The notes: generated from the letters alone by a model not told the origin. 64,000 nt of DNA from Erinaceus europaeus (GCF_950295315.1 NC_080175.1:87382161-87446160), one strand, 5' to 3'; shown: positions 1 through 11,143, counted from the first letter of the stretch. Numbers and translations are program-made.

Positions 1-160
1 GGGGAGGGGAGGGGAGGGGAGGGGAGGGGAGGGGAGGGGAGGGGAGAGGAGAGGAGAGGAGAGGAGAGGAGAGGAGAGGAGAGGAGAGGAGAGGAGAGGA
101 GAGGAGAGGAGAGGAGAGGAGAGGAGAGGAGAGGAGAGGAGAGGAGAGGAGAGGAGAGGA
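1..160. repeat. (GGGGA)9(GAGGA)23 pentamer microsatellite
   Basis: Nine GGGGA units (1-45) are followed by 23 perfect GAGGA units (46-160). The array is cut by the window start. It runs straight into a minus-strand SINE remnant at the place where intact copies carry a purine-rich GAGAGGAGGGGAAG-type segment, so it probably grew from that segment. The lack of interruptions suggests recent expansion. Confidence 0.97.
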
Positions 161-286
161 GACTGGTGTGCTGTTTCACTGCTTGTGAAGCTTTCTCTCT
201 GCAGCTAGGAACTTGGGGATTGAACCCAGGTCCTTATTCAAGGTATTGTTCATGTTCTACTGCTTTCACCAACACCCAGTCCCTAG
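161..286 (-). mobile_element. tRNA-derived SINE, 5' half only
   Basis: The minus strand shows the tRNA-like head of the hedgehog-type SINE: a degraded B box (the complement of GGGATTGAACCCAGG at about 217-231) and the 'cttgtgaagc' core. The pyrimidine-rich part has been replaced by the pentamer array to its left. It is a decayed copy with no target-site duplication visible in the window. Confidence 0.7.
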
Positions 287-312
287 GAAAGTCTTTTAAA
301 AATAATGAAAGT

Positions 313-340
313 TACTATATATATATATATATATATATGT
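313..340. repeat. (AT)n microsatellite
   Basis: Short alternating AT run in AT-rich sequence; no function can be read from it. Confidence 0.9.
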
Positions 341-1293
341 ATATGTTAGTTTTATACATATTATCATAATATTACGAAAAGACACATTAATTTGGTAACA
401 CATTATTTACTGTCATCTCTTGCCTAGGTCATTTAACAAGTGGCCTCATTTAGTAAGAAATCAGAGTACACGTAAACCATGTGACACCATATTTATAAAC
501 AGAATAATAGAAGCAGGCAGAATTCAACATGGACTAGCACATAAGTATATGCATTGATAAGTTTACATATTAATTGTCACGTTTCTAAATGCTCACTTAA
601 AAATACATTAAGTGGCAACCTTAAATAGATTATGAATCACAAAAGGATACTTTGGGTTTGCCTTAAAAATGTCCAGTTCCAATATCAAGTCAGAAATTAC
701 TTCAGTGGCTCAAACAACTTAAATAGAAGTGAAGACGATCTCTTAGAGAATCATTCTAAATGATTCAACAAGTAACTTGTGACAGTAAGACTCTATCATT
801 AAAGAAATAGGTGAAAACATGGAATTCAACTTCCATGAAATAATAATAGAAATAGAAGGCTATTTCTTAATGAATGTATTTTATAAACTGTACCCATTTA
901 CATAAATGAAATTATCACTTAATAGATAAATAATTGTGGCTAACATGACATTTAATTATGTCAGGAATATTTCTAAAGACCAAGGACATAGCTGCTTTCA
1001 ATGAACCCTTGTGTTTGATAGCAAGAACTCAGTGAAAGCACAGAAGACAGAGAAGGAGGGACTCTGTGGATGTTAGAGCAATGGTCTAGTCTCTTTTCTA
1101 TGTGCTTTCACTTTATCTCTATCTCTCTTACTCATAAATAAATAGTTATGTAAGGAAGAAATCTTTAATAGTGGGACTCTTGCAAGCCCTAAAAACACCT
1201 GAAAATTATTTCCCATTGGAAAAAGGAAGCTCAACTAGCTCATTTTTTCCTCCCCAATATACATCCTTATTGAATTTTGACTCATTGGCAATA
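341..1293. other. No gene seen; AT-rich sequence
   Basis: No open frame, splice-flanked exon or clear repeat is recognisable in most of this stretch. About 1030-1145 resembles a decayed SINE ('gttagagcaatggtctag' then a pyrimidine-rich part and 'cataaataaata'), but is too degraded for a firm call. Confidence 0.6.
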
Positions 1294-1374
1294 GTTAGAA
1301 TTAGTGTTAGGGTTAAGGTTAATGTTAGGTATAGAGTCAGGGACTAGGGATAAGGTTAAAGTTAGGGGGTAAAG
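1294..1374 (+). repeat. Degenerate telomere-like repeat (TTAGGG variants)
   Basis: About 80 bp are made of TTAGGG, TTAAGG, TTAATG, TTAGGT, CTAGGG and similar hexamer-like units in one orientation. This could be a short decayed interstitial telomeric sequence or an unrelated G/T-rich simple repeat. No subtelomeric satellite is seen next to it, so it does not place the window at a chromosome end. Confidence 0.5.
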
Positions 1375-2637
1375 GTCTTCAAGGGCATGGCCATATGTTT
1401 CTTCTTTCCTTGTTATGTGGTTTCTCCTCAGTTGACATCCCCACTGCTTTACTGTCTCCAGCTTTAGTCAACATTGTTTTGTATCTTTTTCTCAGGATTC
1501 CTAGTTAGTAACTTTTTAACAGACAAGTTGGGATTATTTTGGTCAATACTGAATTCCTCTCGTCTGCATTCTAAATCCATAAATTACAAGTAATTATGTA
1601 ATGGGGTCTCTGAGGAAGAGAGTTCTGAGAACACTTTTTCATGAATTGCATGTTCACTAATCTGTTAAAATATAAGTTGTGGTGAGCAATGTCACACTTG
1701 ATGCTACAGTTTGGTCTCTGAATGAATGCATTGGTATTGGTAAATGCGGGGAGGAGGCTAACTTCATAAATCAGGGGAGGTGTAAAATTACATATTTTTC
1801 CCCTCTCAGTATCAGAGAAACAGCTGAGGTTTGAAATTCTAATTATCTTGCACGATGACATTTGACATTTTTTCAATGTTAAATAGGTCAATAAAACCTT
1901 AAAATAGATCTAATGAAATATAAAACATTTTAATTAAAGAATTGATTCAGCTTATCATTGGAAAAAATAAGATCTTTATCATCCCATTTTCACATATATT
2001 ACCATTATATTTAAAGAAAATAAATACTGATATTAAATGCTTGGTATGATGCCTGATATTTTAACTCAAAGTGTCCTTTGGTGAATCACAAAACATTTCA
2101 GATATGGCAAGCAATCAAGAGAAAAAGTACTTGTGTGTTCCATTCTGTAATTCTAACAACCCACCTTTTTTTCCCAAGTTGCCAACTGCAGGATTAAAGA
2201 CAGAAGAACAAATAAGAAATTTTAGAGGGTTGAAAATGACCTAGTAAAATTAAGTAATAACAATGATGCCATTTACAGTTCAGAAAATGCTAAAATGCTA
2301 ATGAGAGCATCAAAATAAATTCATTCAAGATAGAAATACATATCAACAAGTGGACTTGATAAAAGCTTTAGAGTCTTCAACAAATTAAAAAATATATGAT
2401 CATTACCAAACTTTTAACTAAATGGAAGAAGACTAGGAAATGTGTCTCAAGAAATTCAACAAAATTATATTTCTCAATGAAAGTATTTTATAAAGTACTG
2501 ACTTACATAAATGTAATTATCACTTAATAAATAACTGTGTCTATCTTTAATTATGTAATTTAATTATATAATTAAACTATTAGTTTTAATTGTGCTTTTG
2601 ATTTCATCTACTGGAGAGTGACATGCATCGAAAAATT

Positions 2638-2640
<3 letters not shown>

Positions 2641-2679
<39 letters not shown>
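2641..2679. repeat. (AT)n microsatellite
   Basis: About 19 uninterrupted AT units; likely polymorphic in length. Confidence 0.95.
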
Positions 2680-2680
<1 letters not shown>

Positions 2681-2720
2681 CCTTAAGAAGCAGGTTTGCA
2701 CTTTACTGTTGGTCATTAGT

Positions 2721-2750
2721 AAAATAAAATAAAATAAAATAAAATAAAAT
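2721..2750. repeat. (AAAAT)6 microsatellite
   Basis: Six perfect AAAAT units. The same unit forms the tail of a SINE at 30870, so this one may be the remains of a SINE tail. Confidence 0.95.
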
Positions 2751-3384
2751 AGAACAGGCACATACTACCCAGGCAAAAGATTCAATGGTATAGACAAAAT
2801 TGACAAGCGATAGCAAAAATAATAAGAACTTGATATTGAATTTTGTCACCAAATCTAGCTAAACAAAAATGACTTAAGAGGTAGCAAATAATATCACTTG
2901 AAAATGAAAAGAAGAAATGGCAAAGTCATGACACATTTATTTCTTTTCATTCTTAAGTGAATTTCTGAACATTTGCATGCAAAAATATTCTGATTTAGTG
3001 ACAGTTTCCTTACCACATATATCTTCCTTCCTGAGCTCAATCTCAAAACATAAATACACTAAATATGATTTTTTTTTTTTACCTGGTGTATGTGTGTTTC
3101 GAAGATACAAGCACATCCTAAATATCACATCTACTAGAATAGACAATACACTGGAATATCCATTTGTAGCAAAATCGATCTTTACTTTATTAAAGTATTT
3201 AATGATAGAGTTAAACATAGGACATGATTTATCCTAGGAAAGTAGAACTATTAAAAAATATAATCTAACAATCATAAAGCAAATATGTGTAAGAAAGATG
3301 AAATATAATTATGGGTGAAAACCTCCTGGAAAAGCATTGGTGCTTCACTGAAAGGGAAGTAAATCTCGAAAAACACCAGAGGAA

Positions 3385-3620
3385 GCCAGGCACCAGGCTC
3401 TCATCTGAGAGAGAAGAGGAAAAACAGAAGGACACTTGGAAGCTGTAATAGGTACAGGTGTGACTTAGAAAGTGAAGACATGACTATAGGAAAAAGAGTT
3501 TCTGCATAAACACACATCCCCATCAGACACCTAGGTAGAGAAATAAATTGACTAGAAAGAAGAGACAAGGACAATTTAGGCTTTTTCCCCCCCTGCTTCA
3601 ATGTGTTTTGGCAAAGCTTC
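3385..3620 (+). mobile_element. Old L1/HAL1-like 3' UTR fragment
   Basis: The stretch around 3405-3480 (GAGAGAGAAGAGGAAAAAC, then GGAAGCTGTAATAGGTACAG, then GTGTGACTT) aligns by eye with 61155-61230 of the large HAL1-like copy. It is a decayed 3' UTR piece without an A-tail. The limits are approximate. Confidence 0.45.
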
Positions 3621-3884
3621 ATGCTTATTGTAATGGCTATCTAGATATAAATGAGATAACGTTGATTATAATAGAATATAAATGAAATTTACAGGGAGTT
3701 TATTTTGAAAGCTTACAATATTTGGGGCCTATCTGGAATAGGATGACAACAAAAAGACTTCGATAAGTAGAGGAGATATATTCTACATTAAGAGTTCTCT
3801 TTTTCTTCTGATGGAGATGTGCCTCAATAGGAAAAAAAAAAAAATAAAATGAAAGAAAGAAAGAAAAAAGAGAGCTCAATTTAT

Positions 3885-4119
3885 CTTATATTTAATACCT
3901 TTATTTTAAATGTATTTTTAATTATTAATTACTGGATAGAGATAGAGAGAAATTGAGAGGGAAGGAGGAGACACACAGGGAAGGAGACAGAGAGACACCT
4001 GCAGCCCTGCTTCACCACTTGTGAAGTGTTTCCCCTGCTGGTGGGGACCAGGAGCTTGAACCCAGTTCCTTGCATGCACTAGTGTGTGTGCTTAACCAAT
4101 TGCACCACCACCTGGCCCT
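3885..4119 (-). mobile_element. tRNA-derived SINE with target-site duplication
   Basis: The element runs on the minus strand, with A-rich tail at the left and tRNA-like head at the right (GCTTGAACCCAG is the degraded B box). A perfect 15-bp duplication, GAGAGCTCAATTTAT, flanks it at 3870-3884 and 4120-4134. This fixes both ends and shows L1-type target-primed insertion. Confidence 0.92.
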
Positions 4120-4134
4120 GAGAGCTCAATTTAT

Positions 4135-4635
4135 AAAACCATATCATATAAAATAAAAATTTAAAAATAAGCCAAAAATACATCTGATCTTGTTGAAAAG
4201 AAAAATCACTATAGTTCTTTGAGTTAATGCTGAATCAGATATTAAATGCCAATTACTAGGCCTTATATTGGACCTACACTAATGTTCTTTCCCCAAAAAA
4301 AAAAAAAAACAATTCTATAGCACATTACTTATTAAGAAAAAATTGGACATGTTATATATTCTGAAAAAAACTAGAATATGATTATGCTATCAATTTTGAT
4401 AATCTTATGAAAACATTAAATATCTATTTCTAAAACTACTAATGGGCAGAAGTTTCATAAATTTGCTTTCATTCTATTTCAATAGTGAAACAGTTCACAC
4501 ATTCCTTGTGGGACTACTGCTAGATATGAAATTTAAACATGTGTGTGTAACCAGGGCCTCACACACACACATAATTGCACCATTACTGTGCTGCTTTATT
4601 CTCTTCTTTTTTTTTTTAAATTTTTATTTATAAAA
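4135..4635. other. No gene seen
   Basis: AT-rich sequence with A- and T-runs. A 63-codon open frame at 4442-4633 ends in a poly-T-encoded phenylalanine run and is not considered coding. Confidence 0.6.
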
Positions 4636-4982
4636 TACCTGAAATAGACTTACAAGCTTTTTCCAAAATGGAGACCCCAAATCTTCATCCACAATATTCT
4701 TGCTTTTAAGTTCATGATTATTCAGCAATTTGTTCTGCTTTATATCTTAACTTTTTTTTCAGCCACAGGTTCCAGATGCTACCATGATGCCAGCATGACT
4801 TACCTGGGCAGAGGACCCCACCATGTGTCTTGGAGCCCCGCCTCCCCAGATCCCTTCCCTACTAGGGAAAGAGAAAGATTAACTGGGAGTATGGATCAAC
4901 CTGCCAACACCCAGGTTCAGCGGGGAAGCAAGCACAGAAGCCAGACCTTTCACCTTCTGCACCCCATAATGACCCTGCTTTT
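4636..4982 (+). mobile_element. HAL1-like element, internal 3' fragment
   Basis: This matches the HAL1-like copies at 11.2, 30.1 and 34.9 kb, from 'aaaatggagaccccaaatc' through 'ggttccagatgc', 'actagggaaagagaaag' and 'gaagccagacc' to 'aatgaccctg'. The 3' end (ATCCTATGGTTTTGTC and A-tail) is missing and the sequence passes into a SINE remnant. An open frame from 4714 starts MIIQQFVLLYILTFFSAT, like the frame in sister copies. Confidence 0.85.
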
Positions 4983-5135
4983 AAACTCAGATAAAGGGAC
5001 AGAGAAAGAAGGAGAGATGCCAAGCACCGGAACTTCCCTTATTTCCATGCCAACTCCTATGTTGTGTCAGCTCTCAAACTTGGGCTACACACATGGCAAG
5101 GCACATATTCTCCCTGCAAGCTGCCTTGTCCCTGG
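4983..5135 (-). mobile_element. Decayed SINE (second subfamily)
   Basis: The sequence resembles the minus-strand copies at 19275 and 57930: 'aaagggacagagaaagaagg' then 'catgccaactcctatgttgtg', a degraded B box ('ctctcaaacttggg') and 'atggcaaggca'. No target-site duplication was found. Confidence 0.6.
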
Positions 5136-6638
5136 AGTCTTAACTGTTGTTTTAAAATATCATCGTACTCATTTTTAGGTATGTCTCGTGACATAAGTCA
5201 TACATGGGATGTTTGAATAAATTATTTCAGGTGATTTTAATCCTTATATTTAAATTACTTTTAGTTTACTGTTGTCTTGTGTTATTCAGGAGATGAATTC
5301 CTCTGAGTTTGTGAGAATAAGGCTTGTAGAATATTCCAGCAAGTACAAGGAAGGCTGTGTGAATTCCTTTTATACCAAGATCGATAACTATCTGAATTGG
5401 ACAGATTAAATTAGCCACAGGCTGGTTTGGAGGCCGGAGGATAGATGGACAGATTCAGCTAGTTTCTTGTAAAAAGTGTTTGTTAAGGTTTCAAAGAGAA
5501 AAAAAAAGTAGAAAGAAAAAGGCACTAAAATGCAAAGGTAAACATTCTACTTTAAAGTGATAGAGACAAATGGCCTTCTACAGCACAAACCTTTTTAAAG
5601 ACGGTATAGATCATCTGCATTATGTTTTTGTGTTGCCTGTGAAAAGGATTTGTGGAGAAAGGCACTACTTGAAATTCAGTTCCAATATCATGTTGGCTAA
5701 AAAAGCCGTGCTTCCTCATAAATCCAACCAAATACACTGACATTTTCAGAGTGCATCTGATACATTTCAATAATTAATTCTTAAGTCAAGAAAGAGTCAA
5801 GAAATCAGATGAAGAAGCACAGTAGGCTAAAAATTGCCAGTGGGAAGGGAAATAATAATAATAAAAAAGAACAGAACACAATCACAGATAGAACCTTTTC
5901 AAGCTGAAAAGAGGTCAGTGGGAGACCATTGGGAACAGGGATGAAGCTTCAGGGTTTGTTTTTTTTTTAAATTTTTTTTATGATTGTTATTTACATAAAC
6001 CACCCAGAGAGTAACGTGAGCAGCTCAGACTCTATAGGAACTGGTAAACTCAGGGAAAGGAACATGTAATCACATAGTAGGAGGAACTAAATCAATGAAG
6101 TATGTATATAACGAGCAGATGGAAGGAAAATCTTAGAAAACGTATTTTCTAATTAAAACACATTTGTGATATGACAACACTGAACAGGGGCTTAGCAAGT
6201 GCCCTAACAAACCTGGTTTTCTACCTAGAGCTGATCTCTGTCCTTGTATTCGAGTGTCACAGGGCTGCTTACTGGAACAGTATAGCTACATTAGTAGTAG
6301 AGGATTTTTTTTTAAAATGTGGAGACATCAATTTAAGATAAAAAATTTCAGAAGGCTATAGTTTCTATTGAGTGACACTAATGTAATTAAAGGAACTGTT
6401 ATGAAATGTTCATTTTTCTTGTCTCAGGTGGTATTACTTTTTAAAATTTCTGCTTCCACATACATAATCTCAGAAACTTCACTAACTGCAATGAAAATAA
6501 AATGTATAGTTTCACTGATAACTACTTTAAATATTAATTTAACTTAATTGATCATCTATTTTTTTAACATTCCATCTTGTGGTTTTAGTATGGAAAGACG
6601 TTACCAGAGTACTACAGTTAATGACTCAGCAATATTTA
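5136..6638. other. No gene seen
   Basis: I recognise no exon, RNA gene or repeat in these 1.5 kb, apart from short A- and T-runs. It is one of the repeat-poor stretches. Confidence 0.6.
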
Positions 6639-6656
6639 TATATATATATATATATA

Positions 6657-6924
6657 TTTTTTTTGTCATTTTATTTATTTATCTTCCCTTTTGTTGCCCT
6701 TTTTTTTTATTGTTGTTGTAGTTGATGTCGTCGTTGTTGGATAGGTCAGAGAGAAATGGAGAGAGGAGGGGAAGACAGAGAGGGGGAGAGAAAGATAGAC
6801 ACCTGCAGATCTGCTTCACCACCTGTGAAGCGACTCCCCTGCAGGTGGGGAGCCGGGGGCTCGAACTGGGATCCTCATGCCGGTCCTTGCGCTTAGCGCC
6901 ACCTGCACTTAACCCGCTGCTCCC
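6657..6924 (-). mobile_element. Full-length tRNA-derived SINE (type A)
   Basis: On the minus strand it has the head (complement of 'ttaacccgctgctccc'), a B box seen as GGGGGCTCGAACTGGGATCC, the ACCTGCAG core, the pyrimidine tract and a CAA/TAA-rich tail ('gttgttgtagttgatgtcgtcgttgttgg' side). An (AT)n run abuts the tail at 6639-6656. An open frame read across it is just SINE sequence. Confidence 0.9.
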
Positions 6925-7043
6925 TATATTGGTTTTTTAATAGTCTCATTAAAGACATATATACATACACATATGCATATATATGCATATATATTAATGT
7001 ATATTATTTAAAACATGTTTATTTCCTGATGAAATATCCACTG
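6925..7043. repeat. Imperfect AT/ATGC simple repeat
   Basis: Alternating purine-pyrimidine sequence (ATATATACATACACATATGC and variants) at about 6955-7010. The L1 target site begins directly after it. Confidence 0.8.
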
Positions 7044-7059
7044 AAAATAAAAGAATACT

Positions 7060-7820
7060 GATCAGTCAAAAGTTACCTCACTTCCCATTGTATATATACC
7101 TGACATCAGCCCAGAAAACTGCCTTGTGGTTATTGGGTCTGAGTTAAAGTTTTGGCTTAAATTTCTAAGAAAGTAATTTCAAGACTAAATAAAAAAGGGA
7201 GAAATTGTGGGAGGCAGGGCTATGGAGTAGCAGCAGCTGTGTTTTTTCTCCTCTTCTCTCCTGGGTCAAATAGGAATAACAAAGGAAATTATCTGGGACC
7301 TCAAGAAGATAGGACTAGAATGATTTCAGGAGCCCACCAAATCACTGGTGAGTCCAATTACATGTGGCTTGTGGCAGAGAGGAGCCTAGGGAGAAATTAA
7401 GTGGCTGGTAACAGTCCTACAGTTTACCAGTTGAGACACCACCTCCAGGCTGAAGGGAGGAGAGGACTCCCCTAAGACTCACCAAATGCAACTTGAGGCT
7501 CCATTGCTACTGCCCTCAGAAGCTGGAGCAGCAGGGGGAAGGCCCTGTGCTGACACCAGGGGACAGAGAACTAACCAGGAAACTCAGGAGAATTATACCT
7601 CCCTGGCTTAGCCATGGGGCTGTGAGAGTCTCTTTGCATAACCACTATGCCCCACCCTGCTTTATACCTTGGTCAGGAGTCAGTGATTAAGCTAAGAAGC
7701 TGTCAGTTTTCACAACTGTGAACCCTTTAATTACCTTACTTAAACACAAGTCAATTCAGGCAAAAGTGATCAGTAATTTGAAAAGTACTGAGAGAGGGAC
7801 CTCAGAACATACTATATGGA
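7060..7820 (+). other. L1 5' region (putative 5' UTR/promoter)
   Basis: This is the sequence between the 5' target-site duplication and the ORF1 start. From about 7208 it reads GGGAGGCAGGGCTATGGAG, reminiscent of the G-rich start of mammalian L1 5' UTRs. The first 150 bp (7060-7207) are AT-rich and I do not recognise them. A 65-codon open frame at 7493-7690 has no known counterpart. Confidence 0.55.
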
Positions 7821-8160
7821 ATGGTTAAAACAACAAGAAAAAATACTGGAGAAATAAACCAGGACAAGAGTCCAGCTAAACCCCCCCCCCCCCAAAAGTT
7901 GAAGCACAAAAATAATGAGGTCAACATCCAAACACTAGTTAAGGAAATAATCACAGGAGTGAGTAAAGAGTTTGAAAGAACTGTCATCAGAAATGCAGAA
8001 ACAACAAATGAGACTCTGGAAGAAAACACTAATTCTCTCAAAGTTATTAGAGAGCTGAAAGCTGAAATAGCTGAGCTAAGAACACAACTAGCTGAACAAG
8101 CTAAAACAGTATCAGAACAGGGTAACAAAATAGATGAACTCAAAACAGTAGGGAGCTAAA
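7821..8160 (+). pseudogene. L1 ORF1 N-terminal fragment (coiled coil)
   Basis: A frame of 112 codons starts MVKTTRKNTGEINQDKSPAK and continues into heptad-rich sequence ending ELKAEIAELRTQLAEQ. In L1 ORF1p this part forms the trimeric coiled coil that precedes the RRM and C-terminal RNA-binding domains; both of those are missing here. A C13 run at 7881-7893 encodes PPPP and is a likely slippage site. The frame stops at 8157-8159, and soon after the sequence jumps to ORF2. The family assignment rests on position and sequence type. Confidence 0.8.
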
Positions 8161-8189
8161 TGAGGAGATAGATAAACTAGAATTACTGG

Positions 8190-8505
8190 ACATTTTCAGA
8201 GTCATTCATCCCAAGAAGCTGGAATACACATTCTACTCAAGTCCACATGGGTCATTCTCAAGGATAGACCATATGTTAGGCCACAAAGACAGAATCAGCA
8301 AATCAAGAGCATTGAAATCATCCCAAGCATCTTCTCAAACCACAGTGGAATTAAACTAACACTTACCAATCAAAAGATTAGTAAGAGTACCAAAATGTGG
8401 AAGCTCAACAGTACACTACTTAACAACTACTGGGTCAAAGAGGAAGTAAAGAAATTAAAATGTTTCAAGAGGTCAGTGAAAATTAAGACACTCAGAAACA
8501 TTAAA
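8190..8505 (+). pseudogene. L1 ORF2 fragment: end of endonuclease domain
   Basis: The frame reads KLEYTFYSSPHGSFSRIDHM, typical of the C-terminal part of the L1 APE-type endonuclease. It then needs a one-base shift near 8300 to continue as IEIIPSIFSNHSGIKL. The position that is normally the catalytic Ser-Asp-His reads Ser-Asn-His. Further on, KMWKLNSTLLNNYWVKEEVK is the linker to the reverse transcriptase. The N-terminal endonuclease is absent, so the fragment is inactive. A SINE interrupts it at 8507. Confidence 0.85.
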
Positions 8506-8506
8506 A

Positions 8507-8727
8507 GGGGGGGGCAGGTGGTGGTGCACCTGGTTAAACACATATTAGAGTGTGCAAGGACTCGGGTTCGAGTCCCTGGTCCCCACCTGCAGGGGGAAAG
8601 CTTCATGAGTGGAGAGGCAGTGCTGCAGTTGTCTCTCTGTCTCTCTCCCTATCACCCCCTTCCCTCTCAAAATCTGGCTGTCTTTAACCAATAAATAAAT
8701 TTTTAAAAATTAAAAAAGAAAAAGAAA
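8507..8727 (+). mobile_element. tRNA-derived SINE (type B) inside the L1
   Basis: It starts at a G-run followed by CAGGTGGTGGTGCACCTGG and has a perfect-looking B box (GGGTTCGAGTCCC at about 8565). The core is CCCACCTGCAGGGGGAAAGC and the tail AATAAATAAATTTTTAAAAA. It splits the L1 ORF2 linker, so it is younger than the L1. I could not define its target-site duplication because the flanks are A-rich. Confidence 0.9.
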
Positions 8728-9450
8728 ATGAAGGCTAAAAATATTTGTGACACATTTAAGGCAGTACTGAGAGGGAAGTTCATAGCCATACAAGCACACA
8801 TTAGAAAACAAGAAAAAGCACAAATAAACAGCCTGATTGCATATCTTAAAGACCCAGAAGAAGAACAAAAGAACCCTAAAGTAACCAGAAGGACAGAAAT
8901 CACTAAAGGTAGGGCAGAAATAAATAACACTAAAAAAAAGAAAACCATACAAAAGATCAACAAAAGTAAATGTTGGTTCTTTGAAAGAGTGAACAAAATT
9001 GAAAAACCTTTATCCAGACTCACAAAACAAAAAAGGCAGAAGACCCAAATAAAATGGATCGTAAATGAAAGAGGAGATATCACAACAGACACCGCAGAAA
9101 TTTAACATCATGTGTGACTTCTATGAACAACTATATGCCACCATACTACAGGACCTGGAAGAAATGGATGATTTCCTAGATACCTACCAACTTCCAAAAT
9201 TAAATAAAGAGGAACTAGATAATATGAACAGGCCCATCACAGCTAATGAAATTGAAACAGTTATCAACCTTCCCAAGAATAAAAGTTCTGGACCAGATGG
9301 TTTTACAAATGAATTCTACAGAACCTTCAAAGAACTAATATCTCTACTTTTAAAAGTCTTTCAGAAGATTGAAGACACTGGAATACTCCCTTCCAGCTTC
9401 TAGGAAGCCAACATCACTTTGATACCAAAAGCAGATAGGGACAGGCAATA
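8728..9450 (+). pseudogene. L1 ORF2 fragment: start of reverse transcriptase
   Basis: The frame from 8728 contains KAVLRGKFIAIQAHIRKQEK and WFFERVNKIEKPLSRLTKQK; the next frame (from 9065) contains [33 protein letters not shown] and [20 protein letters not shown]. These are landmark L1 ORF2 segments that lead into the reverse-transcriptase fingers. A frameshift lies near 9100 and a stop ends the second frame at 9403. The sequence breaks off after TLIPKADRDRQYN, just before the palm domain with its catalytic aspartates. Confidence 0.88.
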
Positions 9451-10977
9451 CAATAAGGTGTCAGGCTACAAAATTAACATACAAAAGTCAGTGGCATTCC
9501 TCTATGCAAACACTAAGTTAGAAGTTGAAATCCAGAAATCAATTCCTTTTACTATAGCAACAAAAACAATAAAATATCTAAGAATAAACGTAACCAAAGA
9601 AGTGAAAGACTTGTATAATGAAAAGTATGAGTCACTACTCAAGGAAACTGAAAAAGACACAAAGAAGTAGAAAGATAGTCCATGTTCATGGGTTGGAAGA
9701 ATTAACATCATCAAAATGAATATACTATCCAGAGCCATCTACAAATTTAATGCTATCCCCATCAAGATCCCAAGCACATTTTTTAGGAGAATAGAACAAA
9801 TGCTACAAATGTTTATCTAGAACCAGAAAAGACCTAGAATTGCCAAAACAATTTTGAGAAGAAAGAACAGAACTGTACGCATCACATTCCCAGATCTCAA
9901 ATTGTATTATAGGGCCATTGTCATCAAAACTGCTTGATAGTGGAACATGAATAGACACACTGACCAGTGGAAAAGAACTGAGAGCCCAGCAGTGAGCCCC
10001 CACACTAATGGACATCTAATCTTTGACAAAGGGGCCCAGACTATTAAATGGGGAAAGCAGAGTCTCTTCAACAAATGGTGTTGGAAACAATGGGTTGAAA
10101 CATGCAGAAGAATGAAACTGAACCACTATATTTCACCAAAAACAAAAGTAAATTCCAAGTGGATCAAGGACTTGGATGTTAGATCATAAACTATCAGCTA
10201 CTTAGAGGAAAATATTGGCAGAACTCTTTTCTGCACAAATTTTAAAGAAATCTTCAATGAAGCGAATCCATTTACAAAGAAGACTAAGGCAAGTATAAAC
10301 CTATGAGACTACATCAAATTAAAAAAGCTTCTGCACAGCAAAAAAAAACCTACTACCCAAACCAAGAGACCCCTCACAGAATGGGCGAAGATCTTTACAT
10401 GCCATTTATCAGACAAGAGGCTAATAACCAAAATATACAAAGAGCTTGCCAAACTTAACAACAAGAAAACAAATAACCCCATCCCAAAATGGGGAGAGGA
10501 TATGGATAGACTATTCACCACAGAAGAGACCCAAAAGACCAAGAAACACATGAAAAAATGCTCCAAATCTTTGATTGTCAGAGAATTGCAAATAAAGGCA
10601 ATAATGAGATACCATTTCACTCCTGTAAGAATGCCATACATCAGAAAAGGTAGCAGCAGCAAATGGAGTGGTTGTGGGGTCAAAGGAACCCTCCTGAACT
10701 GTGGGTGGGAATGTAAATTGGTCCAACCTCTGTGGAGAACAGTGTGGAGAACTCTCAAAAGGCTAGAAATGGACCTACCCTATGATCCTGCAATTCCTCT
10801 CCTGGAGATATATCCTAAGGAACACAACACACCCATCCAAAAAGATCTGTGTACACATATGTTCTTGGCAGCACAATTTGTAATAGCCAAAACCTGGAAG
10901 CAACCCAGGTGTTCAACAAAGATGCGTGGCTGAGCAAGTTGTGGTATATATACACAATGGAATACTACTCAGCTATT
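9451..10977 (+). pseudogene. L1 ORF2 fragment: post-polymerase region to near the C-terminus
   Basis: Directly after the deletion the frame resumes with KVSGYKINIQKSVAFLYANT, the segment after the FADD-type active site. It continues with frameshifts through [43 protein letters not shown]-type thumb remnants and the Cys-rich C-terminal part ([40 protein letters not shown]). The last in-frame words before the nested insertion are YIYTMEYYSAIKN. Several stops and frameshifts confirm it is dead. Confidence 0.87.
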
Positions 10978-10992
10978 AAAAACAGTGACCTC

Positions 10993-11143
10993 CTGCCTTT
11001 GGAGTATTACACCAAAGTAAAAGACTCTGGGGTGGGTGGGTGGGGAGAATACAGGTCCATGAAAAATGATGAATGAAATAGTGGGGGTTGTATTGCTAAA
11101 TGGGAATCTGGGGAATGTTATGCATGTAAAAAAAAAAAAAAAG
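10993..11143 (+). mobile_element. L1 3' UTR piece at the head of the composite insertion
   Basis: The sequence from AAAGACTCTGGGGTGGGTGG to ATGTTATGCATGT closely parallels the host L1's own 3' UTR at 12148-12262, followed by an A14 run. It is a 5'-truncated copy of the same L1 subfamily. Downstream, 11145-11225 carries another faint echo of the 3' UTR ('gagtatggcaccaaagtaag'). Confidence 0.85.

Larger units (their letters stand above)
1375..3384. other. No gene seen; AT-rich sequence with two microsatellites
   Basis: Apart from the (AT)n and (AAAAT)n repeats listed separately, I recognise no gene or repeat. The opposing open frames of 86-93 codons near 2937-3237 overlap on both strands, have no recognisable motif and look like chance. 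Confidence 0.6.

Noticed and set aside
1294..1374. Window lies at a chromosome end
   Set aside because: The telomere-like tract is short and degenerate, and ordinary interspersed repeats lie on both sides.
6722..6940. Recurring frames with RTERNGERRGRQRGGEKDRHLQ-type sequence here and at 18450, 19577, 21750, 44219, 49352
   Set aside because: All are translations of the minus strand of the type A SINE; no selection for coding is visible.
8507..8600. tRNA gene suggested by A- and B-box-like sequence in SINE heads
   Set aside because: The heads are continuous with the SINE body and A-rich tail, and no intact cloverleaf with anticodon stem could be drawn by eye.
8395..8694. 99-codon open frame
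   Set aside because: It runs from L1 ORF2 into an inserted SINE; a chance chimera of two repeats.
9065..9403. Active reverse transcriptase
   Set aside because: Only the N-terminal part is present; the palm with catalytic aspartates is deleted and there are frameshifts.
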